Positions 37,976 through 47,106 of a stretch of DNA of 64,000 nucleotides are shown here, one piece after another. The position numbers and the translations under genes were made by a program. The stretch is from Acidobacteriota bacterium (lineage in GTDB: Bacteria > Acidobacteriota > Blastocatellia > Pyrinomonadales > Pyrinomonadaceae), in NCBI GenBank assembly GCA_019639155.1, contig JAHBSJ010000001.1, positions 310,001 through 374,000 on the forward strand. The letters are read 5' to 3'. How positions within the stretch are numbered: position 1 is the first letter of the stretch; each line of letters begins with the position of its first letter. The notes below the pieces were generated by a model that had not been told where the DNA came from, searched no databases, and saw only the letters and a list, made by a program, of their open reading frames with translations.

Positions 37976-38296
37976 TTAGAATTCTTCCGGATGTCCGAAG
38001 TTCTGCTCTTTGAATTGCCTAAGCTGTTCTCTCGAGATCCGAAGCAGTTCGATGGATCGTCTCATCAGATTGCGATTGTTGGCCCTATAACGACGCGATT
38101 CTCGTACAGCTTCGAGGACCTCCTCCAATTTCGCCTTGGGGATATACAGCTTTCGCTGCCGGCCGTAGCGTCGGGTAATGAAATAGTGGGCCTCATGCAT
38201 CTGTCCCTTGGTGCATCGGCAGTTCGCTTTTCCGCAGCGAACCATCTGCCGGTAAACCCCGCCATTCGTGATCAAGTCATTTTTCTTAGGTAACAT
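37976..38296 (-). CDS. DUF6788-like small protein
   Basis: 106 residues. The N-terminus has the family pattern with a Cys cluster: GGVYRQMVRCGKANCRCTKG, then MHEAHYFITRRYGRQRKLYIP. Cys spacing suggests a metal-binding knuckle. The second half is a basic helix (RESRRYRANNRNLMRRSIELL). Members are common on mobile elements; role unknown, nucleic-acid binding plausible. Spaced 9 bp from the next gene and 4 bp from the previous one. Confidence 0.7.
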   Translation of the reverse strand: MLPKKNDLITNGGVYRQMVRCGKANCRCTKGQMHEAHYFITRRYGRQRKLYIPKAKLEEVLEAVRESRRYRANNRNLMRRSIELLRISREQLRQFKEQNFGHPEEF

Positions 38297-38300
38297 TTTT

Positions 38301-39425
38301 TCAGTTTTTGTTTTCAGTCGTCAGGTTTTCGTTTTGGTTCGTTAGTATCTTTTTTTCGAATATGCGGTTTTCACGCCAACGGATCAAATAGTCTGCAATA
38401 TCACTGCCCGCCTTGAGTTCTTCCTCCGTAGCATTTTTTTCAATGATGTCCGATACGATCACGTGCATGCCATGGCCTTTGGCCTCTTTGGCTATCTGCC
38501 GCCATTTCTCAATCCATTTGCCTTTCGAATCGGCGTCGGGAAACAACCACACTTTGCGGTTGGGTCCGATCTTTCTTAGCCTAGCCGCGTTCAGCCAACT
38601 CCCTGAGCCGCAGGCCAACCAGACCATCTCGGGAAATACCCCCTTTTCGATCGAGCAGATCACGGCAGTCTTTTCGGATTCGACGACACCAACGGGTAAA
38701 CCAGGGTACTTTGACAACAGGTGTTCGCCAAAAAAGACCTCCTTGTCCTTTTCGAAATCATCATTGATACTGCCGTCTCGTTTCAGAAAGTGTTCCAACG
38801 ACGATATCGAACTGGGGTCTTTGTCGGTCGACACCCGTTTTCCCGTATTGCGGTCGTACTTTATAAGCTTTGCTTTGCAGAATCTGCCGGATCGTTTGAT
38901 CACAGGGAAGACGCAGTAGTCCTGTTTTGTGCCGATACGATAATCTTTGATGGCGTCCCAGACTGCGGCGGTTTCGTCAGGGAAAAGATTCAGAAGAAAA
39001 GCTACAAATGCGTTTCGATCATAGTCCCCAAGTGTATCCAGCAAATGCTTCTCTTCGAGGTGATCCGGCCGCTTGTCGGATCGATATGTGCGTCCGTTTG
39101 CTCGCGTGGAGATCGTCTTGTCTCGGTCCCTTTTCGAATTGGTCCGTATATTGTGACCCATCTTTCTACTGCCTCGATCGAACCGCTCTCGTGGGGCGTC
39201 TTGGAAGTACTGTTTCCATGTGAGTTCGTATCCGCAGCTTGATTCGTGATCACACCTTCCGACGTTGTCCGGCAGGTATTCGCCCGTCGCCTGTTCGACC
39301 ACACACTTGAATGACTTCCGGCCGCACCTGGGGCACGGGTACTTCTTCGAGCCTTTCTCCAATGAATAAGGAAAGTTTGTCATAGCCACAAAAAAGTTGT
39401 TTGTTTTTACCGTCATTGTCGTCAT
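38301..39425 (-). CDS. DUF6371/toprim-like primase-associated protein with zinc finger
   Basis: 374 residues. A zinc-ribbon-like N-terminus (YPCPRCGRKSFKCVV, then GRCDHESSCGY) resembles the zinc finger of phage and plasmid primases. A toprim-like region follows: PVGVVESEKTAVICSIEKG with the conserved Glu, LACGSGSWLN, and KVWLFPDADSKG with the Asp pair. DUF6371 proteins of mobile elements have this arrangement. Probably helps start replication of the element together with the helicase gene upstream. Several ATGs lie near the start; the first is used. Confidence 0.7.
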   Translation of the reverse strand: MTTMTVKTNNFFVAMTNFPYSLEKGSKKYPCPRCGRKSFKCVVEQATGEYLPDNVGRCDHESSCGYELTWKQYFQDAPRERFDRGSRKMGHNIRTNSKRDRDKTISTRANGRTYRSDKRPDHLEEKHLLDTLGDYDRNAFVAFLLNLFPDETAAVWDAIKDYRIGTKQDYCVFPVIKRSGRFCKAKLIKYDRNTGKRVSTDKDPSSISSLEHFLKRDGSINDDFEKDKEVFFGEHLLSKYPGLPVGVVESEKTAVICSIEKGVFPEMVWLACGSGSWLNAARLRKIGPNRKVWLFPDADSKGKWIEKWRQIAKEAKGHGMHVIVSDIIEKNATEEELKAGSDIADYLIRWRENRIFEKKILTNQNENLTTENKN

Positions 39426-39494
39426 TCTCTTGACAGAAGCTGAACATCAGACCGATGACGCAAATGACAAAAATGACGGTAAAAACAGAAAAAA

Positions 39495-40967
39495 TTATTT
39501 CTCAAGGTAGATCACTACACCGGCACTAAACTTCTTTTTATCGAACCCCAAAGTGCCAAGCCGTTTGGCAAGGGTAACTAAGCTGACCGTCCGAAAGCCG
39601 CTTTCGATGCAAAACCTTTGATACTCGTTATAAAGTGCCTTCAATGGTGTCGAGCAGTTGACCGAACGCCGATATCCCTCATCCTTAAGGAACATCGCTA
39701 CGGAGTCCCTCTCCAGCCTGAATTGGTTTAGAATCCGTTCTCCGGCGTCACATTTGGAGAAACCGTTCTGCTTGATTAATCGATCCAGGCCAGCAAGGAT
39801 CCAATTGAAAACCCCTGAAAGCTCAGATTCGATGATCCTCTTAGCAAGGAACGGGTCTCTTCGTTCCTCCGGGATGGTCACGTCAAAGGGAATGATCAGA
39901 AAGCGCCTAAAGAATGCCCGTGTATGCTCAATGTCCTTGGGCAGTTGATTGCAGTTGAAGACCAGTCTCGCGTAGTCAGTTAGGATCATTGGCTTACCGT
40001 ATGGAAGCCTGGCCTCAATAGGTTCGCCGCTTGAAAGTTGTTTGAAACGATCTGTCAACAGGCGGTTTGAGATCTCAGACGCGTAATTCAAAAGCTTGTT
40101 CGCAAGCATTGCGCGGTAATATTGATCGTTGCAGATCGATTCCAGCGAGACATTTGATATGTTCTCTTTCCCAAATACAGCATTGATTACATCGAACACA
40201 ACAGACTTGCCGTTGGCTCCCTCCCCGTAGAGAATGAGCGTCTTTTCAAGCTTCAAATGTCTTGCAAACACGTAGCCGAAGAATTCCGCCAGAACGTTCT
40301 GCTTTGAAATATCGGGGACGATCTTTCCTTCAACGTTCTTAGTAACGAGAACCTCATCAAGGAATGCCTTCCATTGCGGGCACTCAGTATTCTCGTCATA
40401 GGCGAACGAGAGCTGATACTTGAGGAAATGCCGCGGATCGAATGCCAATCTCCTTGGTCCAGACGGAGTGATCTCCAACGTACAGTTCTGCAAGTTGATA
40501 CGGGCCGTATCGCTCTCTCGTTGGCTTTTCTCAAGTTTGGCAGTATCGAAGAATTGCACCTGCATCTCCTTTCTCCGCCGATGATATTTAGACGCGATTA
40601 CGTCAACGCCCAATCTTATTGAGGCTTCTACAAGGAAATGACCAAGCTCGTCTTGTTCAATTTGCCGCCAGTATTCGCCGTTATACGCGTAAATGAACCC
40701 CTGATCTTTACAGAGTTCGCAGTTCAGCTGTTTAGCAGTTGAGAGGATCTCATCAATTGTCACGACGATCTCGAGCTTTCCGGTGACAGCATCTCCGTCC
40801 TTTCTGCCGCTTACCTTTCGAAAATCCACGGCTTCAAGATTGTCCAAGATATCCTGTAGAACCCTTGAATGCTCTCGCCGTCCCGACCGGCTCATAGCCA
40901 ACTCCGCTGCAACATGTTCACGGATCGATTCTTCGTTGATTTTGCTCGTCGATTCGCACTTAGTCAT
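39495..40967 (-). CDS. Phage/plasmid primase P4-family helicase (SF3, D5-like)
   Basis: 490 residues. The SF3 helicase core lies near residues 235-390: Walker A LILYGEGANGKSVVFDVI, B-region LANKLLNYASEIS, and motif C RLVFNCNQLP, then RAFFRRFLIIPFDVTIPEE. This is the P4-type C-terminal domain used by many satellite phages and integrative elements for self-replication. The N-terminal ~200 residues show no clear primase active site; a D5_N-like segment precedes the helicase. The C-terminus looks like a winged helix. Start overlaps the HTH gene by 8 bp. Confidence 0.88.
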   Translation of the reverse strand: MTKCESTSKINEESIREHVAAELAMSRSGRREHSRVLQDILDNLEAVDFRKVSGRKDGDAVTGKLEIVVTIDEILSTAKQLNCELCKDQGFIYAYNGEYWRQIEQDELGHFLVEASIRLGVDVIASKYHRRRKEMQVQFFDTAKLEKSQRESDTARINLQNCTLEITPSGPRRLAFDPRHFLKYQLSFAYDENTECPQWKAFLDEVLVTKNVEGKIVPDISKQNVLAEFFGYVFARHLKLEKTLILYGEGANGKSVVFDVINAVFGKENISNVSLESICNDQYYRAMLANKLLNYASEISNRLLTDRFKQLSSGEPIEARLPYGKPMILTDYARLVFNCNQLPKDIEHTRAFFRRFLIIPFDVTIPEERRDPFLAKRIIESELSGVFNWILAGLDRLIKQNGFSKCDAGERILNQFRLERDSVAMFLKDEGYRRSVNCSTPLKALYNEYQRFCIESGFRTVSLVTLAKRLGTLGFDKKKFSAGVVIYLEK

Positions 40968-41247
40968 GTCGGTTTCCCTCCGTTGCTGTTTCTACCAAAA
41001 CATCGGCGTCATCGATCCTCCTTGGAAAGGGCGGACCTTCACTACTAAGTCCATCTGCATTCTTGGTGTTTTGGTGAATGTACCGTTCAAGAAGCTCTGA
41101 AGTGAAAAGTACCCTTCGGCCGCATCTAAAATGAGGCAACCGTCCCCGTGCAAGTTCACGGTCGATCGTCACAATAGAAACGCCAAGCCGCCTAGCGGCT
41201 TCTTTTCGATCGAAGGTGCTGTTTGGTCGAATTCGATGATCAGACAT
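40960..41247 (-). CDS. Excisionase-type helix-turn-helix protein
   Basis: 95 residues. N-terminal MerR/HTH_17-like motif: FDRKEAARRLGVSIVTIDRELARGRLPHFRCGRRVLF, read in parts, followed by a wing-like strand and a disordered acidic tail. This is the pattern of small Xis-like DNA-binding proteins of integrative elements. It is the first gene of the operon with the D5-like helicase; an intergenic region of about 400 bp in front could hold the operon promoter and excision sites. Confidence 0.8.
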   Translation of the reverse strand: MSDHRIRPNSTFDRKEAARRLGVSIVTIDRELARGRLPHFRCGRRVLFTSELLERYIHQNTKNADGLSSEGPPFPRRIDDADVLVETATEGNRHD

Positions 41248-41646
41248 TCTCGTTTTCTCCTGCCATTTTCGTGTCTAGAGTCGCCTCGAATAAGCGAGGA
41301 CTGTCTAAAGCAATAACAAGAATTGGAGTTCTTCGTCGATGGACATTCAAAAAAAATATGTCCTTTTGATGACTTTTTTAATTTACAAGACGAAGGATTG
41401 CCTGTTAGCTTCCTAAGAAATGCTGAAAACGGACACGGCAAATCATCAGCTAATCGTGAGGGGAAGAACACGCCCGAACTCCGTATAGGAACTCAGCCAC
41501 GTTCATTTATTTCATCCGGGAAATGCGCTAAATGTGCATCTTATGTGAGGTATGGTATTTGAGGGAAAGCTCAAAATTGACTTAGGAGAATTGGACAGCC
41601 CTCTAAACAGGAATTGCGGAGTTTTCACCCCCGAACGACGACATTC
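41248..41646. other. Intergenic region of the element, probable control region
   Basis: 399 bp between the Xis-like gene and a hypothetical gene, both on the minus strand. No supported ORF; AT-rich with A-runs. It probably contains the promoter for the replication operon. No origin repeats were recognised. Confidence 0.4.
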
Positions 41647-42672
41647 TTAACGAGTATTTTGCTGCGACCTCGATCGATTTAGACTGATTCTTCTTGCTTT
41701 GAGAATTCCTCGACTTTTCTTGATTAAGTTTTTCATGTACTCCGGCGTGTAGTCATACTGTTGCGCAAGGTTTCTATACGCAAGCTCAGCCGGCCTTTCG
41801 TTGCCCTGAAATGACCTAATCTCCAGCGCTAGATCCAATTCGCGGAATTCGATCTCACAGACCTCCTTCCACTTATTTCGCCAATCACCGTCGTTTTCCC
41901 CGCAGTCTTTGCTGAATTCTTCCTTTTCCTGAGAGTATCGATTAAACACATCTTGGTAGCGAGTAAGAAGATGTTCATACTCTGCAACCCTCTCTTCATG
42001 AGAACGCCTATCGAACCAAGCCTTCTTATCCGTGGTGGCCGAGCCAAGCGCTTCCGCAAGTATTTCTTCTGTGTCTTCAAGTTGAGGTAAGATAGCAAAC
42101 CTAGCGTTTGGGAATTGATCAATAAACGGCTTAAGAGATATTCCCTTTACAAAATTGAACTTCGTTCGTGGAGCCACGATTTCATTAATGCCATCTTTTG
42201 GCGATCGCGCAGACGGTTCAATTGTCTTCTTAATTATGCTGACGAAAGATAGGATGCAGTTTAGGTTTGCTGACCTATGAATCGAAATACTAAGTCTATT
42301 CAAATATTCCACAAGAAGACTGTGCGTCCAATGTCCGATGTGAAAATCAATGTCGTTCTCTCCAATATCAAAGAGATCACGCACATCTTTATCATTGAGA
42401 ACGTCTTGAATCTCGCCATATATTCCGATTGCGAGGTGCATGAGCGGGGTCTCGTGTTTGAATTTCGACACTAGATCTTCTAGCTCAAGCACCCATATAA
42501 TTTCGTCGTCCTCGTGGAGCTCGAGGACCGTCTCCCTTATCCGCAAGATATCAGAATCAGGTAATGGATTCGCAGTTCTATGCGATTGACATTCTGCTAC
42601 CGCGTCAAGAACAATGTCGCGAATTCGATCACGCGTTCTGAAGGGTCTATCTGATGATTCGTTAATATTCAT
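41647..42672 (-). CDS. Hypothetical element protein
   Basis: 341 residues from the ATG at 42672, preceded by AAAGGA; an upstream in-frame start at 42714 would overlap the integrase stop. Acidic helical protein with a coiled-coil-like segment (HEERVAEYEHLLTRYQDVFNRYSQEKEE) and a basic C-terminus (LKARRISLNRSRSQ) after a possible HTH (AQQYDYTPEYMKNLIKKSRG). No family recognised. It sits right behind the integrase gene. Confidence 0.6.
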   Translation of the reverse strand: MNINESSDRPFRTRDRIRDIVLDAVAECQSHRTANPLPDSDILRIRETVLELHEDDEIIWVLELEDLVSKFKHETPLMHLAIGIYGEIQDVLNDKDVRDLFDIGENDIDFHIGHWTHSLLVEYLNRLSISIHRSANLNCILSFVSIIKKTIEPSARSPKDGINEIVAPRTKFNFVKGISLKPFIDQFPNARFAILPQLEDTEEILAEALGSATTDKKAWFDRRSHEERVAEYEHLLTRYQDVFNRYSQEKEEFSKDCGENDGDWRNKWKEVCEIEFRELDLALEIRSFQGNERPAELAYRNLAQQYDYTPEYMKNLIKKSRGILKARRISLNRSRSQQNTR

Positions 42673-42710
42673 TCCTTTATCTTCCCTTTCGTTCTTACCT
42701 GCCAACAAGG

Positions 42711-43937
42711 TCACTGGGCAAATCTATCCGGGACCTCAATTACCCCGCTTTCACCAATTTTCTGCTCAGCCAAATATCCATCCAAAGCAACGGCTGAAGC
42801 GGTGACCGATTCATTGGTCAGATTCAAATACCTCAGGAAGGTTTTCAATTGTGTGTGCCCGGTGATCTTCATTACCTCCGAGGCGGGTACACCTGCGCGG
42901 ATCAGCCTTGTTGTCGCGGTGTGCCTGAGGTCATGAAACCGCAGATCACTAAGGCCGCATTCCTGACGGAGCGATTTCCAGGCATTCTTGACGGTCGAGG
43001 TAATACCAAAAACGAGACCACGCACATCCTTAGGAGACCTATCCCACAGATTCTCTAGTTCCTTGACCGCCCTTTCCGTAAGGCCGACCAGTCTGGTTCT
43101 CTCGGTCTTCGCATTTTCGGCTTTGATCGTGATTTGCCTCAACGGTAGATCCACATCCTCCCACCGAAGCTTGAATAACTCTCCCCGGCGCATCGCAGTA
43201 TCCACGGCGAGAATTATGAGCGGGCGAATATGGGCACGCCGCCCTACACTCGCATCCAAAAGTCGCCTCTCCTCATCGATCGACAATACTCGATCCCTCT
43301 CAACCTCTGCCGCCGTTGATATCAACTTTGTACCAGTTTCGAAAGGCGAGACCATGATCGCACCCTCCGACTTGGCGAAATTCAACATCGCTCGCAACAA
43401 TTCCAGTTCGCGATTGACCGAAGCGATCTTCCTCGGCCGGGTAACGACCTTCTTTTTCTTGACGTTCTTCTTTACGTACGGATCGTAAACGAGCACATTG
43501 GTCGGGATCTCTACAGGGGTGTTGAGCCGCTGGAGCTTATAATGTTCGATGTCGCTCGGCCGAATCTTTCGCACTCGCTTATGGCCGATCGCGTTTACCA
43601 AGGACTTCAACGCTGAAAGGGTAGGCCCGATGGACCTCTTTCCGGCGACCTTGATCCCGTTTTGATATATCGCTGGAATCAGGCGAATCTCTTTGTACCG
43701 ATCTGCGAGTTGAGCAACTGTGATTTGATCTGACTCCAGGGCAGATTGGCCACTAGTCTCAAGTTCAGCCCGCATTGACTTGATCAGCTCTTTGGCGTGG
43801 GTTCTACTGTCTGCTTTGCGAAGTTTTTCTTTTCGTTTCCCGGTTGACTCATCAATATACTGTACCCTTGCGTAAAGGCATCCGTTTATGACCCGAATAC
43901 TCCCGTCTCTGTGTCTGATGGAACTCCTATTGTTCAT
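42711..43937 (-). CDS. Tyrosine recombinase (phage-type integrase)
   Basis: 408 residues. N-terminal arm- and core-binding domains (GSIRVINGCLYARVQYID, then SAM-like helices), and a C-terminal catalytic domain with R in AMRRGELFKLRWEDV, H-x-x-R in FHDLRHTATTRLI, H in ITGHTQLKTFLRYLNL and the nucleophile Tyr in the same segment. All catalytic residues visible are present. The gene reads away from the tRNA remnant at 44113-44158, the normal arrangement at an element edge. It should insert the element into tRNA-Asn. Confidence 0.95.
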   Translation of the reverse strand: MNNRSSIRHRDGSIRVINGCLYARVQYIDESTGKRKEKLRKADSRTHAKELIKSMRAELETSGQSALESDQITVAQLADRYKEIRLIPAIYQNGIKVAGKRSIGPTLSALKSLVNAIGHKRVRKIRPSDIEHYKLQRLNTPVEIPTNVLVYDPYVKKNVKKKKVVTRPRKIASVNRELELLRAMLNFAKSEGAIMVSPFETGTKLISTAAEVERDRVLSIDEERRLLDASVGRRAHIRPLIILAVDTAMRRGELFKLRWEDVDLPLRQITIKAENAKTERTRLVGLTERAVKELENLWDRSPKDVRGLVFGITSTVKNAWKSLRQECGLSDLRFHDLRHTATTRLIRAGVPASEVMKITGHTQLKTFLRYLNLTNESVTASAVALDGYLAEQKIGESGVIEVPDRFAQ

Positions 43938-44112
43938 TCTTTGCGGCCCATCTGTCTAGACATTTTTCCTCTATTTTTTCCTCTAATAGCGTGATATTAG
44001 CAGAAAACGTGCGAAATCACAAGATAGCAATAGATTCGCTATCTCTTGTATCTGCACAAGTTAGGATGCTTTTAGCTAGCTCTGGATAGTTAGAGAAAAT
44101 GCGTTTGCCTCA

Positions 44113-44158
44113 ACTGTTAACCGAAGGGTTGTAAGTTCGAGTCTTACCTGCGGAGCCA
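44113..44158 (+). other. Attachment site: 3' remnant of tRNA-Asn(GTT)
   Basis: ACTGTTAACC carries the anticodon loop with GTT; then GTAAG-TTCGAGT-CTTAC forms a perfect T-arm (44131-44147), followed by the acceptor 3' strand CTGCGGA, G and encoded CCA. A matching 5' acceptor strand (TCCGCAG) is not found upstream and the anticodon stem does not pair, so only the 3' half is tRNA. This is the remnant expected when an integrase inserts at a tRNA 3' end, leaving the full gene at the other end of the element. Confidence 0.8.
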
Positions 44159-44166
44159 ATATTTTT

Positions 44167-44199
44167 GGGCATTTCGTGAAATCGCGAGATGCCTTTTTT
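44167..44199 (+). terminator. Terminator behind the tRNA remnant
   Basis: GGCATTTCG (44168-44176) and CGCGAGATGCC pair imperfectly (GGCAT/ATGCC plus an inner TCG/CGA-type extension), followed by TTTTTTG. Probably the original terminator of the tRNA-Asn gene. Confidence 0.6.
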
Positions 44200-44541
44200 G
44201 CTTGGATCCACTCCAGACAAGAACTTTCCTCTGTGACGCCAATATCACGTAGCAGATCAGATACGTAAATGAAAATATGATCTCGCGGAGGTGCGTGCGG
44301 CGGTAATTTCACGCTCCATATCCCGGTATTCCGGAGAAAGGATAGTCGGCGATCTACGATGACCTTGGCAGAAAAGACCTTAGGCGGTGGGTGTCCCGAG
44401 TACTGTGCATTCCGCAAGTTTTTTCACGGGTGCACTGCGAATTTTTTCGCAGCATTACGGTTATAAGTCAACTGATACGTCTGTTTTCTTGATGATCTTC
44501 GGCTAAAACGAGAGGCATACTTGTTGCGCGGTGAAAATGCG
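44200..44541. other. Intergenic region before the response regulator
   Basis: No supported gene. A minus-strand frame through here and the tRNA remnant yields only the well-known tRNA-antisense peptide. Probably holds the promoter of the response-regulator gene. Confidence 0.4.
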
Positions 44542-45171
44542 ATGTTACGGACAAGCATAGCGTTGGTTGATGATCATAAGGTACTTCTCGACGCCCTTCG
44601 GCTCTTGATCCAACCGGAATTCGATGTCGTTGGTGCCTTTGAAGATTGTCAGCTTATGCTGGACCATGCGGCGGCACTGCAGCCTGATATCGTCGTACTC
44701 GATATCAGCATGCCGTTGATAAGCGGACTAACGGCAGCAGAGCGGTTGCGGAAGCTGCTCCCAAAGACCAGGATAATATTCTTAACAGCCAATGAGGACC
44801 TCGAAACTGCTGCAGAGGCATTTCAGTTAGGTGCGTCCGGATACGTGATAAAGTCCGCGGCGGGAACGGAACTAATTGCCGCTTTACGCGAAGTAGCTAG
44901 GGGCGGTTTCTATGCATCGCCAAGGCTCACTGACGGCATGGTAGGTTCTTTTGTGCGGCAGTTCAAGCAGATGAAGAGACCGCATAAACTGACGTCCAGA
45001 CAGAAGGAGGTTCTAAAGCTTCTTGCCGAAGGATTTTCAATGAAGCAGGTCGCCCTAAAACTAGACATTACGCCGCGCACCGTGGCATTTCACAAGTACA
45101 CGATGATGGATCAGCTTAACATAGGATCAAATGCTGAGTTGATGAGTTTCGCCCATTCACACTTAAATTAG
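44542..45171 (+). CDS. NarL/FixJ-type response regulator
   Basis: 209 residues from the ATG at 44542; TTG codons at 44521 and 44524 could extend it. Receiver domain 1-120: SIALVDDHK acidic pair, DIVVLDISMP with the phosphoacceptor Asp, FLTANED, and GYVIKSA with the Lys. C-terminal LuxR-type HTH (LTSRQKEVLKLLAEGFSMKQVALKLDI, read in parts, then TPRTVAFHKYTMM). Phosphorylated forms dimerise and bind inverted repeats. It is a good candidate to bind the CTGT-N8-ACAG sites found before nearby genes. Confidence 0.92.
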   Translation: MLRTSIALVDDHKVLLDALRLLIQPEFDVVGAFEDCQLMLDHAAALQPDIVVLDISMPLISGLTAAERLRKLLPKTRIIFLTANEDLETAAEAFQLGASGYVIKSAAGTELIAALREVARGGFYASPRLTDGMVGSFVRQFKQMKRPHKLTSRQKEVLKLLAEGFSMKQVALKLDITPRTVAFHKYTMMDQLNIGSNAELMSFAHSHLN

Positions 45172-45241
45172 CCCGCCACTGACCCCACTTTTTTATTTCA
45201 CCGACCTGTAAACGATCGCTTCCCGGCAAGAAAGTCCAATG

Positions 45242-45257
45242 CTGTCAGTTTTGACAG
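45242..45257 (+). promoter_or_regulatory. Palindromic operator, site 6 (CTGTCA-N4-TGACAG)
   Basis: CTGTCAGTTTTGACAG is a perfect 6+6 dyad with a 4-base spacer, 113 bp before the receiver-only gene at 45371. The core CTGT-N8-ACAG is the same as in five sites located before minus-strand genes between 53.7 and 61.2 kb. Confidence 0.65.
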
Positions 45258-45370
45258 TAGCGCAGTCGATTGGAATCGAACAGACTAAAGCTGTTGAGAA
45301 AGTGGTCGGCCTTTTAGTTTCATTTGATCCGCCGTTGTTTGGTGTACCTCATTAACGGAGAAAAAGCACC

Positions 45371-45802
45371 GTGGCTGAGAAAAAAGGTCAAAAGCCGACA
45401 AGAGTGATAATCGCCGATGATAATAAGGAGATGCTGGAAACCGTAGCGGACTTTCTGGGATCTACATCAGAGTTCGACATAGTCGGTATGTCTGCGGATG
45501 GAAAAGCGTTGATCGATGCCGTTCTGGAATTAAAACCTGACCTTGGGATAATCGATATTTCAATGCCGATATTGAATGGCATCGCAGCCGCTGCCGAGAT
45601 AAAACGGCTCGGTTCGGACATGAAGATAATTTTCCTTACTGTTAACGAGGATCGGGATTTCGTGCAAGCCGCGTTTGAAACAGGGGCGTTGGGTTATGTG
45701 GTGAAGCGAAAGATGGCCTCTGACCTCCGGCCCGCTATTCATGCTTGTCTCAATGGCCGAAGATTTGTTTCCTCCGGATGTGGTGCCGGCCCGGACATCT
45801 GA
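45371..45802 (+). CDS. Single-domain response regulator
   Basis: 143 residues from a GTG start. Receiver only: VIIADDNKEM, DLGIIDISMPILNG with the phosphoacceptor Asp, IIFLTVNED, and GYVVKRKM with the Lys. It ends after the last helix (ACLNGRRFVSSGC) without the LuxR HTH. It is clearly related to the neighbouring regulator (DISMP, FLT-NED). It may be a phosphate sink or a truncated copy. An operator-like dyad lies upstream. Confidence 0.88.
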   Translation: MAEKKGQKPTRVIIADDNKEMLETVADFLGSTSEFDIVGMSADGKALIDAVLELKPDLGIIDISMPILNGIAAAAEIKRLGSDMKIIFLTVNEDRDFVQAAFETGALGYVVKRKMASDLRPAIHACLNGRRFVSSGCGAGPDI

Positions 45803-45900
45803 CATCCACCATTTCCCCCGCATCCGATCATCCGGCTCGTTCTAAACGGGCCGCTTTCAATTTCAAAGGCAAATGCGGACAGATTGGTGAAACGCGGCCG

Positions 45901-47097
45901 CTACATCAACATCTTCAACAGCCTGTCGAGGAGCTCTTCGAGGGAGAAAACGAACAGGAGCAATGGAAGCAGCGGCATCAGCGTAATGAACGTCATGTAG
46001 ATAATGTCGGTAATGCCAAATGGCACCGGTTTCGTCTGCTCTATTATCGAGTAGCTGTTGCCCAGATCGGCCAGTGACTGGAGATCACTCGTTCCCAACA
46101 ACTGTTTATACGTTGGATCGTCACCCGATATCCACTTTGAGTTAAACTCTTCGACATATTTGCTTGCAAAGGTACCGAAAACCCCTCCCCGATCCCATTT
46201 AGCTTGGATAAGCTTGGGTGCAAACAACGCCAGCGGGGCGAGGACAGCGGCGAGGACCAGTATAACGACCCCGGCGGCTTCGAGTTTGTACTCGCGAGGG
46301 TCAGAGCCGAAATGGATCACCTGACCCGCAACGAACCCGGAGAGAATAGCACCTTGAGCGATCATCCAGTAAGTGAAGGAATAAGCACATTTGTTCAGGA
46401 ACCCGAGACCGGCAACGCGGTCAGAGTGGGTCGGCAGCAGATAGAGGTTGAGACGCGAAACCCGCAGCAGAAAGACAAACCAAATAAAGATACGAAAATA
46501 CCAGCGTAGGAACAGAAATTGAAAAACAGGCAAACTGACAAACACGAGCCAATAGCCGGCCAAGGTCAGATTCCAGCGGATTCCGTCCGGGGCAGCATAC
46601 CACGTGGAGATCGCCCCTGATGCTGATGCCATTAGAGTGCCGTAGAAGACAGGCCCGGCCACATAGACGGCTATCAGCAGGAGGAGCTCGGCAACTGTGC
46701 TGTCGCGCATTCGGGACGCGGATCGTATCGCGGCCCGAAACCTCGGAAGATCGCCATCAGTGATGATCCTGCGACGAATAAAATTCTTGATCCGCGGGGA
46801 AATATGCTTCTCGACAAGTGTTTCAGCAGCAAGCAGCAGCGGCAGTGCGGCAAGGAAGCGGACGTGATTCTCGACGTCCTTGAAAAACGGTATGTCGACG
46901 CCGCCGGCTGTTCGGCCGTCTATCATCGAAAGCAGCATCAGCGGCAGCCACGTGAAGGCAGCGAAAGCGACGATCCGACGAATGGACGGTTCAAGCCTTT
47001 CATCGCAGAGTTTTAGCCGACGGAGAATACGATAGAATGGCCCGCCCTTTACCAGCGAAAAATCCGGGATCTCTTGTGAGTGGTCGATATCCGTCAT
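45901..47097 (-). CDS. Integral membrane protein
   Basis: 398 residues with about six to eight hydrophobic spans, for example AFAAFTWLPLMLLSMI, LAALPLLLAAETLV, AELLLLIAVYVAGPVFYG, LTLAGYWLVFVSLPVFQFLFLRW, GVVILVLAAVLAPLALFAP and IYMTFITLMPLLPLLLFVF. A conserved-looking loop LYLLPTHSDRVAGLGFLN lies in the middle. No transporter family recognised; similar proteins occur as hypotheticals. It is the last gene of the minus-strand sulfatase operon, 9 bp after the maturase. Confidence 0.7.
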   Translation of the reverse strand: MTDIDHSQEIPDFSLVKGGPFYRILRRLKLCDERLEPSIRRIVAFAAFTWLPLMLLSMIDGRTAGGVDIPFFKDVENHVRFLAALPLLLAAETLVEKHISPRIKNFIRRRIITDGDLPRFRAAIRSASRMRDSTVAELLLLIAVYVAGPVFYGTLMASASGAISTWYAAPDGIRWNLTLAGYWLVFVSLPVFQFLFLRWYFRIFIWFVFLLRVSRLNLYLLPTHSDRVAGLGFLNKCAYSFTYWMIAQGAILSGFVAGQVIHFGSDPREYKLEAAGVVILVLAAVLAPLALFAPKLIQAKWDRGGVFGTFASKYVEEFNSKWISGDDPTYKQLLGTSDLQSLADLGNSYSIIEQTKPVPFGITDIIYMTFITLMPLLPLLLFVFSLEELLDRLLKMLM

Positions 47098-47106
47098 TGT
47101 CGATAT

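Noticed and set aside
41169-41562. Short frames in the gap before the Xis-like gene
   Set aside because: No SD, no family pattern, partly overlapping the HTH gene; more likely a control region.
44060-44112. A D-arm-like stretch (AGCTCTGGATAGTTAGAG) before the tRNA remnant, suggesting a full tRNA
   Set aside because: The acceptor 5' strand TCCGCAG is missing and the anticodon stem CTCAA/CCGAA does not pair.
44076-44417. Minus-strand 113-residue frame with PQVRLELTTLRLTVE
   Set aside because: This peptide is the familiar antisense translation of a tRNA 3' end; the frame covers the tRNA-Asn remnant.
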